A program made the position numbers and the translations under genes. The notes under the pieces are model-generated. The model made no database searches. It was not told where the DNA came from and saw only the letters and a program-made list of their open reading frames with translations. From DATLFI01 sp035524895 (lineage in GTDB: Bacteria; Acidobacteriota; Thermoanaerobaculia; Multivoradales; Multivoraceae), in NCBI GenBank assembly GCA_035524895.1, contig DATLFI010000008.1, positions 1-6,471 of the forward strand: DNA of 6,471 nt. Direction: 5' to 3'. Of the stretch, positions 1 through 5,196 are shown piece after piece (positions within the stretch are counted from its first letter, which is position 1; the number at the start of each line of letters is the position of its first letter).

Positions 1-158
1 AGTTCCTGCGCCATCCCCGGCGCGAGGCCACGAAGGACGACTTCGTGGCCTCGATCGCCACCTCGTCGCCGGAGGACCCGCTGGTGTTCCGTCTGCGCCG
101 CCGCCTGGGCCGTCTGTTGGGTGCGGCTCGCCGTGGTGCGCAGGGAGCTCGAGCATGA
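1..158 (+). CDS. 3' end of an unidentified protein (partial, 51 codons visible)
   Basis: The frame beginning at base 3 is open to a TGA at 156-158 and has the strong G/C third-position bias of the neighbouring real genes. The visible C-terminus starts FLRHPRREATKDDFVASIAT and ends in an Arg/Ala/Gly/Leu-rich basic tail. The start lies outside the window, and I recognise no domain or motif in the 51 residues. The stop overlaps the ATG of the next gene in an ATGA arrangement, which suggests translational coupling and one operon with the glycosyltransferases. By context it could be another glycan-biosynthesis gene, but nothing in the visible residues proves it. Confidence that it is coding rests on codon bias and the overlap. 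Confidence 0.6.
   Translation, partial: FLRHPRREATKDDFVASIATSSPEDPLVFRLRRRLGRLLGAARRGAQGARA
142..147 (+). promoter_or_regulatory. Ribosome binding site of the first glycosyltransferase
   Basis: AGGGAG lies 7 bases upstream of the ATG at 155, a good Shine-Dalgarno match at normal spacing. It lies inside the last codons of the upstream gene. It supports ATG 155 as the start even though that codon overlaps the preceding stop. Confidence 0.65.
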
Positions 159-1483
159 CCAGCCTGGCCTCCACCACAGTCGCGCTCCTGAGCTGGAACG
201 GCCGCAGTCACCTCGAGTCATGCCTCGAGGCGCTGGACCGGCAGCTCGATCCCGGTGTTGCCTGGGAGGTCGCGGTGCTCGACAACGGCTCGAGCGACGG
301 AACCTCGGAGTGGCTCGCGCGCGAGTGGCCCGCCGAGCGGCGCCTCGGGGCCTCCCGCACCGGGCGTCTGCGCACTTTGCGCAGCGAGTCCAACCTCGGA
401 TTCTGCGCCGGTAACAACCTGCTGGTCGATGCCACCGAGGCCGATGCCGTCGTGCTCCTCAACAACGACACCAGGCCAGAGCCCGATTGGCTCGGCAGTC
501 TGGTGGGCGCGTTGGGCGGAGCTGCCGCGGATGTCGCCGCGGTCTCTGGCCTGATCGTCGATTGGGAGGGCGAGAGGCTCGACTTCGCGGAAGGCTCGAT
601 GACGTTCGATGGCCACGCCTTCCAGCGTCACTACCACCGGCCGCTGGGCGAGGTGGCCCTTCCCCCCGAAGGCTGCGAGCTGCTCTTCGCCTGTGGCGGC
701 AACATGGCGGTGCGACGGCGGAGCTTCCTCGAGGCCGGGCGCTTCGACGAACGCTACTTCGCCTACCTGGAAGACGTCGATCTCGGCTGGCGGCTCTGGT
801 CGGGCGGCGAGCGGATCGTGCTGTCGAAGGGGGCACGCGTCCACCACCGCTCGATGGCGACCAGCGAGATGCTCGGCACGTGGAACCGCGGCTACCTGTT
901 CGAGCGCAACGCCTTCCTCACCGCGTACAAGAACTACGATCCCCAGCTGTGGCCGCAGCTCATGCCCGCGGTGCTGTTGACGCTGCTCGCGCGCACGCAG
1001 GCGATGCTGGTGCGGAACAACCCCGGCGGCGGGCTGCTCGAGATCGATCCCTACGATCCGCCTCCGCCCAGCGCGGAGACCGATGTGCCGTCCCGGCTCG
1101 GAGCACCGCGCGGGCGCGGCTTGCTCGGCGGGTTTCGGGGCGCTCTGCGGGGAGCGCGGCGCCGCGCGGCGGCGTGGCTCGAGCCAGGCCCGCGAGCCGG
1201 CACTGTCCGTCTCGACGACCCGCGTTCGCTGGCACAGCTCCAGGCGGTCAGCAACCTGCTGGGCGGTCTGGGGCCCGCCGCCGCGGCGCGCGAGCGGGTG
1301 CAGGCTCGCCGCCGGCGTGCCGACGCTGAGATCTTCGCGCGCTTTCCGCTCCTGCTGGTACCCACGTATCCGGGCGACGAGGCCCTGTTCGCCGACCCGG
1401 GATTTCGCTCGTGGCTGCCGGCCGGGCTGGCGGTCGAAGAGCGGACTCTCGCCGAGCTGATGTGCCTGGAGACCGGCGAGTGA
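155..1483 (+). CDS. Family 2 glycosyltransferase (rhamnosyltransferase-like GT-A fold) with a C-terminal extension
   Basis: The 442-residue product should transfer a sugar from a nucleotide-sugar donor to a growing surface glycan at the cytoplasmic face of the membrane. The N-terminal GT2 domain spans about residues 7-285. It shows VLDNGSSDGT (41-50) for donor binding, NLGFCAGNN (80-88), LLNNDT (101-106) at the metal-binding DxD-equivalent position, and YLEDVDLGWR (204-213) holding the likely catalytic acidic pair, followed by VHHRS (229-233). This set is typical of the WcaA/rhamnosyltransferase-like branch. Residues 290-442 form an Arg- and Pro-rich linker and a segment ending near LLLVPTYPGDEALF that I cannot assign. 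No clear membrane segment or signal peptide is seen. The ATG is supported by AGGGAG upstream and overlaps the previous stop. The exact sugar and acceptor cannot be read from sequence. Confidence 0.9.
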   Translation: MTSLASTTVALLSWNGRSHLESCLEALDRQLDPGVAWEVAVLDNGSSDGTSEWLAREWPAERRLGASRTGRLRTLRSESNLGFCAGNNLLVDATEADAVVLLNNDTRPEPDWLGSLVGALGGAAADVAAVSGLIVDWEGERLDFAEGSMTFDGHAFQRHYHRPLGEVALPPEGCELLFACGGNMAVRRRSFLEAGRFDERYFAYLEDVDLGWRLWSGGERIVLSKGARVHHRSMATSEMLGTWNRGYLFERNAFLTAYKNYDPQLWPQLMPAVLLTLLARTQAMLVRNNPGGGLLEIDPYDPPPPSAETDVPSRLGAPRGRGLLGGFRGALRGARRRAAAWLEPGPRAGTVRLDDPRSLAQLQAVSNLLGGLGPAAAARERVQARRRRADAEIFARFPLLLVPTYPGDEALFADPGFRSWLPAGLAVEERTLAELMCLETGE

Positions 1484-1559
1484 AGCGTGGCTCCCAGGTC
1501 GGGACGCGCCGCGTCGCGCTGGTGCGGCGGCGGATCGGCGCTGGCGCGGACCGGGCGCT

Positions 1560-2507
1560 GTGAGCGAGCCGGTTTTCTCGGTGGTGGTGCCGACCTTCGA
1601 CCGCCGCGACGTGTTGGAGGAAGTGCTCGCCGCGGTCGAGGCCCAGGAGGGTGCACCGGAGCTCGAGCTCCTGGTGGTGAACGACGGCTCGACCGATGGC
1701 ACCGCCGAGCTCCTGGACCGGCGGCGCTTCCGTGTGCCGGCGCGAGTGCTCCATCAGGAGAACCTCGGGCCGGCGGCGGCCCGCAACCACGGAGTGTCGC
1801 TGGCACGAGGCCGGTTCGTGGCCTTTCTCGGGGACGACACCGTCCCATCCAGGGGATGGCTGCGCGCGCACCACGAGACCCTACTGGGGTCTCCGGCGGA
1901 GGCAGCACGACGGCGGGGCGACTGGGTCGGTGTCATCGGCTACACCCGCTGGCACCCGCGCATGCGCCTCGATCCTTTCCTGCGTTACATCAACGAGCAC
2001 GGTCTGCAGTTCGGCTACGCGCTGATCGACGATCCCGAGGACGTGCCCTTCAACTTCTTCTATACCTCGAACCTCTCGCTCGACCGCGAGGCGCTCGTGG
2101 TCGAGCCCTTCGATCTCGGCTTCCCTTACGCTGCGTGGGAGGACATCGAGGCGAGCTATCGCCTGAAGAAACGCGGATTCCGGCTGCTCTACCAGGCAGG
2201 TGCGGTGGTGGACCACGACCACCCGACGAGCCTCGCGCGGTTCTGCGGGCGCCAGGAGCGGGTCGGCTACTCGGCGGTGGTCTTCTACCGCCGTCACCCC
2301 GAGCTCGGCGCATTCCTGGGGTTGGGGCCCGAGGGTCCGCCGCCCTTGCCGAGCACGGGCCGCCAGCGGCTGCAGGAGTCGGTGGCTCGCGCCTTGCAAA
2401 AGCTTCGCGTACCGGTGGCGACGCCACGCCTCTGGGAGGCAGTGCTCCGGTACCACTACATCGCCGGCCTGCGGCGGGGGTGGTCGGAGGGCGTTGCGGC
2501 TCGCTGA
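1560..2507 (+). CDS. Family 2 glycosyltransferase (GTG start)
   Basis: The 315-residue product is a second, distinct GT2 enzyme. It opens directly with the family's first strand, FSVVVPTFDRRDVLEEVL (6-23). VVNDGSTDGT (39-48) is the nucleotide-binding loop, NLGPAAARNHGVS (68-80) is the conserved helix signature, FLGDDTVP (89-96) is the DxD region, and WEDIEASYRLKKRGF (193-207) is the acidic catalytic motif. VVDHDHPTS (216-224) follows it. The start is GTG at 1560. No earlier ATG, GTG or TTG occurs in frame back to an in-frame TGA at 1458, so the N-terminus is well fixed, although no clear Shine-Dalgarno sequence precedes it. It lies 76 bp after the first glycosyltransferase in the same direction, probably in the same operon. 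Donor and acceptor are unknown; surface polysaccharide or lipid-linked glycan assembly is the likely pathway. Confidence 0.9.
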   Translation: MSEPVFSVVVPTFDRRDVLEEVLAAVEAQEGAPELELLVVNDGSTDGTAELLDRRRFRVPARVLHQENLGPAAARNHGVSLARGRFVAFLGDDTVPSRGWLRAHHETLLGSPAEAARRRGDWVGVIGYTRWHPRMRLDPFLRYINEHGLQFGYALIDDPEDVPFNFFYTSNLSLDREALVVEPFDLGFPYAAWEDIEASYRLKKRGFRLLYQAGAVVDHDHPTSLARFCGRQERVGYSAVVFYRRHPELGAFLGLGPEGPPPLPSTGRQRLQESVARALQKLRVPVATPRLWEAVLRYHYIAGLRRGWSEGVAAR

Positions 2508-2565
2508 CGAAGGGGCGGCATCGGCGGCTGTCCGGACCACCGGCTGACCCAAGTCGAAGAATCGC

Positions 2566-2570
2566 GGAGG
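2566..2570 (+). promoter_or_regulatory. Strong ribosome binding site of the PEGA-domain gene
   Basis: GGAGG lies 5 bases upstream of ATG 2576. This decides the start of the PEGA gene: the same frame is open back to a GTG at 1487, and a naive longest-frame call would wrongly fuse 363 extra codons that only shadow the glycosyltransferase. Confidence 0.75.
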
Positions 2571-2575
2571 CTCCC

Positions 2576-3655
2576 ATGAACATCTACCCGAACGGTCGCC
2601 GAACGATCTCGCTCGCGGCCTACTTGCTCGGGGCTGTCGTGTGCCTGCTCGGCCACTCCTCGCCGGCTTCCGCCGGCGCCGGCTCGACGAGCGTCGCGGC
2701 TTCCTACCGAGTTGGTGTAGCGCCGGCGCGGCCGAGCGCCGAGTTCGGGCTGGCGGTCTTCGATCGCCAGCTCTCGCGCACTGTCTCCTCTCGCGGCTAC
2801 CATCGGTCGTACCCCTACCGGCCCCACTACCGGTACTACCCCTACTATCGTCCCTACTACCGCTGGCCCTACTACGCGCGTCCCTTCGGGTATTACGGCG
2901 CCTGGGGCTACCCGGCGTACTACGGCGGGTACTACCGGGATGAGTTGGCGCCGGACGCCGGCGCGCTCGATCTCAACATCAAGCCGAAGCGGGCAGAGGT
3001 GTGGGTCGACCGCGAGTACCTCGGCGTGGTCGACTCGTACGACGGGTTCCCGCGGTATCTCTGGCTACGCGAGGGCAAGCACCGACTGGTGGTATACCTC
3101 GAGGGATACGAGACGTTCGCGCGCGAGGTCACGGTGCGCCCTGGCGAGGTCCTGGGGATTCGCTACAAACTGCGCGAAGGCGTCGCCAAGAAGCCCGAAG
3201 AGCTCTTTGCCGACGTCGCGCCAGAACGACAGGACTCGGAACGCCAGGATCGCGCCGCCGCCCGTGCCGCCCGTGCGGAGCCTACCGAGCCTGCCGAACG
3301 ACCGCGCTCGCCGGGACGTACAGAGCCCCCACAGCGCGCCGAGCCCCGCCCGCGAGACGACTGGCGCGATCGCTCCAGCTCCAGCTCCAGGTCGAGCCGC
3401 GTGGAGTCGGACCAGCGCGCCGAGCCGGGCCGGTTGCGTCTCGTGGTCACGCCGTCGGATGCCGTGGTGTATCTGGATGGCCGACTACTCGGTTCCGGCG
3501 ACGACCTGAGCCGGCTCCACTCGGATTTGCTGGTCGATGCGGGCAGCCACAGGATCGAGGTGATGCGGCCAGGTCATCGCACCTGGCAGCGCGAGATCGT
3601 GGTCGAGGAGGGGGAGGAGCTCGTGGTGCGCGCCGAGCTAGAGCCCGAGCGCTGA
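2576..3655 (+). CDS. Secreted tyrosine-rich protein with two PEGA domains
   Basis: The 359-residue product begins with a typical Sec signal peptide: basic NGRR, a hydrophobic stretch at about 11-26, and a likely cleavage after SPASA (residue 33). A tyrosine-rich low-complexity segment follows (75-120; 19 Tyr, with Arg, Pro and Gly). PEGA-like domain 1 is at about 131-200 (strands LDLNIKP, AEVWVDREYLG, GKHRLVVYLEGYETF). A charged Arg/Glu/Pro/Ala linker with a Ser run fills 203-284. PEGA-like domain 2 is at about 285-357 (LRLVVTPSDAVVYLDGRLLG, AGSHRIEVMRPGH). PEGA domains are small beta-rich modules found in surface and cell-envelope proteins and are often linked to carbohydrate or wall binding; the precise ligand is not known. 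The mature protein should sit in the periplasm or outside the cell. No lipobox, sortase signal or C-terminal anchor is seen. It lies 68 bp after the glycosyltransferase, so co-transcription is likely but an internal promoter is possible. Confidence 0.88.
   Translation: MNIYPNGRRTISLAAYLLGAVVCLLGHSSPASAGAGSTSVAASYRVGVAPARPSAEFGLAVFDRQLSRTVSSRGYHRSYPYRPHYRYYPYYRPYYRWPYYARPFGYYGAWGYPAYYGGYYRDELAPDAGALDLNIKPKRAEVWVDREYLGVVDSYDGFPRYLWLREGKHRLVVYLEGYETFAREVTVRPGEVLGIRYKLREGVAKKPEELFADVAPERQDSERQDRAAARAARAEPTEPAERPRSPGRTEPPQRAEPRPRDDWRDRSSSSSRSSRVESDQRAEPGRLRLVVTPSDAVVYLDGRLLGSGDDLSRLHSDLLVDAGSHRIEVMRPGHRTWQREIVVEEGEELVVRAELEPER
2798..2935 (+). repeat. Degenerate Tyr/Arg/Pro-rich coding repeat in the PEGA protein
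   Basis: The DNA is built from imprecise short units around TACTACCG and CCCTACTAC, encoding units such as YRPHYRYYPYYRPYYR. Nineteen of 46 codons are tyrosine, mostly TAC. The second half (2881-2935) shifts to Gly/Tyr units (GYYGAWGYPAYYGGYY). The repeat stays in frame and lies between the signal peptide and the first PEGA domain. Short imperfect units of this kind can expand or contract by slippage, but there is only one copy of the locus here to judge from. Confidence 0.7.
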
Positions 3656-3687
3656 GGAAGCGGTTCGCTCGGCGGCGTGCGGGAGCG

Positions 3688-4260
3688 CTATCGCGCCGGC
3701 TCCTCCGCCTCTATCACCCTGCGCTCGTGCTTGAGCAGCCAGTCCTTCTTCTTCGGACCGGCGATATAGGTTCCGACGCCGGCCTTCTGGGGCACGATCC
3801 GGTGGCAGGGCACCAGGATCGGAAGCGGGTTCGCGGTAAGGATCGCGCGAGCAGCCCGGTAGGCGCTGCCGCGTCCGGCGGCCGCCGCGATTCGGCGGTA
3901 GGTGCGCGTCGTGCCGTACGGCACTTTCGCGGCCTCTTCGAATACCCGCAGCGCGAACGGATCGAGCCCGGTCTCGTCGAGGTCGTAGGCGAGGTCCAGG
4001 TTCTTGCGCGCCCCCGCAAAGTACTCGGAGAGTCGACCGACGACCTCCTCGAGGAAGTCCGTCAGCTGCGCCTCACCGAGCGGCGTGAACCGAGAGCGGT
4101 GCCGACGCTCGGGTGCTATGACGACCCGCGTGATGGCTTCGCCGCGCACCTCGACACCCAGGCTGCCGAGCGGTGAAGGGATGAGGACGCATACCCTCTC
4201 GGTCTCCACCGTCGGCTCCGGCAGGGCGGAGCGCAAAGAGGCAGACAACAGATCGGCCAT
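3688..4260 (-). CDS. ogt: Methylated-DNA--[protein]-cysteine S-methyltransferase (Ogt/MGMT type)
   Basis: The 190-residue product repairs O6-alkylguanine (and O4-alkylthymine) by moving the alkyl group irreversibly to its own cysteine. The active-site motif LVPCHRIV places the acceptor at Cys152. Aligning by offset from human MGMT Cys145, the key residues are all present: Tyr121 (human Y114), Arg135 (R128 arginine finger), Asn144 (N137), His153 (H146), Tyr165 (Y158) and Glu179 (E172). VPYGTTRTY (113-121) is the helix-turn-helix entry. The N-terminal half (about 20-105) is the usual poorly conserved domain. There is no Ada zinc or AraC domain, so this is a stand-alone repair enzyme rather than an adaptive-response regulator. 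It lies 75 bp downstream of the DUF3891 gene on the same strand. No strong Shine-Dalgarno sequence precedes its ATG. The symbol denotes the family; orthology to E. coli ogt is not proven. Confidence 0.93.
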   Translation of the reverse strand: MADLLSASLRSALPEPTVETERVCVLIPSPLGSLGVEVRGEAITRVVIAPERRHRSRFTPLGEAQLTDFLEEVVGRLSEYFAGARKNLDLAYDLDETGLDPFALRVFEEAAKVPYGTTRTYRRIAAAAGRGSAYRAARAILTANPLPILVPCHRIVPQKAGVGTYIAGPKKKDWLLKHERRVIEAEEPAR

Positions 4261-4335
4261 CGAGCTGCGAGTAGCGTAGCACGCTGGGCCGGGCCCGACC
4301 CTAAATTGGCCGGATTTCCGCGTCGCCGACCCGGC

Positions 4336-5103
4336 TCAGCGGGTGCCGTGCCCGGCCGGTTCGACCCGCAGGCCCAGCTCGGTCCACCGCCCACAGGCGA
4401 GGGCGACCGCTAGTTCCGCGTCGTCACGATAGACCCGACGCAAAATGCGCCGGTAGCGAATCCGGAAGGTGGTCGCGCCAGCAAGAGGGAACGGATCCAC
4501 AGACAGCTTCCACATAGTGGAATGGATCGAGACCTCGCTGGGGGCCTCCGGACGCCTCAGGGTCCCCGTCAACGATCGGTGTGCGCCTGGCAGCTCGAGC
4601 TCGAACGGCGCGGTGAGCCCCATGCAGGAACGCAGCGAGAGGTCATCAGCCAAGCGTAGCCAGGGGTAGAGCTCCGTCACGAGCGCCAGCCTGCCGGGGT
4701 CCTCGCCGGTCAGCTCCTCACGGACCTGTCGGGCCGTGTCGGTCAGAGCAAGGAGATCCCGATCGGCGGCGGCGTCGCGGTGGAGCCACAGCGCGTGCTC
4801 GACGACCAGCAGGGCACACTCGGGATCGCTCCTTCGATAACGCTCGATTCCTCGCTCCCATAGCCTCCGCCGCTCTCGCGAAGGCACGCTACGAAAGTCC
4901 TGCGGGTTGCCCTCGGCGTCGATGCGAGGGGCGGAGTCGGTCTCGCGCCAGCCGTTGTCGTGGCGGCGGGTGGCGCGCAGCAGCAGCTCCCGCTGTGAAA
5001 TGCCGGCAAGCGCGCGCCAGGAACCGAGCAGGTCAGCCGCCAGCGCCGCGTGGTCGTTCTGGGTGACCAGAAGCCAGTCTCCGCGATCGGTCGCCACGAT
5101 CAT
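4336..5103 (-). CDS. DUF3891 family protein
   Basis: The 255-residue product matches what I know of DUF3891: it opens MIVATDRGDWLLVTQNDHAA and carries the signature RRHDNGWRETDSAPR (46-60), then EHALWLH (102-108) and LADDLSL (151-157). The family has no established function that I know of. It is rich in conserved His and Asp (H18, H48-D49, H103, H108, D153-D154). I infer a possible all-helical metal site of the HD-hydrolase type in the N-terminal two thirds. The C-terminal part (about 165-250) looks beta-rich. There is no signal peptide or membrane segment, so it is probably cytoplasmic. It is the first gene of a probable two-gene unit with the alkyltransferase and is divergent from the malic enzyme gene. 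Family assignment is from memory of motifs; the enzymatic idea is speculative. Confidence 0.82.
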   Translation of the reverse strand: MIVATDRGDWLLVTQNDHAALAADLLGSWRALAGISQRELLLRATRRHDNGWRETDSAPRIDAEGNPQDFRSVPSRERRRLWERGIERYRRSDPECALLVVEHALWLHRDAAADRDLLALTDTARQVREELTGEDPGRLALVTELYPWLRLADDLSLRSCMGLTAPFELELPGAHRSLTGTLRRPEAPSEVSIHSTMWKLSVDPFPLAGATTFRIRYRRILRRVYRDDAELAVALACGRWTELGLRVEPAGHGTR

Positions 5104-5196
5104 GCGCGCGCCCCGGGCGTTCGATGCGAAAGCTGGTTAGACTGATCCTTCGCCGCTCTCGCCACACTTGCTTCGACGCTCTCTCTCCGCGGACGC
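5104..5196. promoter_or_regulatory. Divergent intergenic region between the DUF3891 and malic enzyme genes
   Basis: These 93 bases separate two start codons facing away from each other, so promoters for both directions must lie here or inside the flanking genes. The least GC-rich part is around 5120-5150 and contains TAGACT (5138-5143), a 4-of-6 match to a -10 box, but no acceptable -35 box at 16-18 bp spacing. A perfect 5+1+5 inverted repeat, CGCCCCGGGCG (5109-5119), lies just upstream of the DUF3891 start; in DNA this GC-rich it may be chance. Neither gene has a convincing Shine-Dalgarno sequence. The functional assignment is from gene arrangement, not from a recognised promoter. Confidence 0.4.

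Noticed and set aside
218..1702. A 494-codon open frame on the - strand, antisense to the first glycosyltransferase
   Set aside because: It lies opposite a gene with clear GT2 motifs, has no recognisable domain, and is explained by the high GC content and third-position bias, which removes stop codons from the complementary frame.
1827..1847. GDD instead of DDD at the DxD site of the second glycosyltransferase (FLGDDTVP), considered as a sign of inactivity
   Set aside because: FLGDD variants are familiar in GT2 enzymes, two acidic residues remain, and the other motifs are intact, so there is no reason to call the enzyme inactive.
3656..3687. Possible terminator between the convergent PEGA and alkyltransferase genes
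   Set aside because: Only a 4-bp stem (AGCG-GTT-CGCT at 3659-3669) is present and there is no T-tract on either strand, so an intrinsic terminator cannot be supported.
3001..4176. A 391-codon + strand frame spanning the end of the PEGA gene and the alkyltransferase
   Set aside because: It overlaps two well-supported genes in other frames or strands and its translation is Arg/Ala/Gly-rich without motifs.
4286..4296. Inverted repeat GGGCC-G-GGCCC between the DUF3891 and alkyltransferase genes
   Set aside because: It is short with a 1-base centre, too tight for a hairpin terminator, lacks a T-tract, and is expected by chance in GC-rich DNA.
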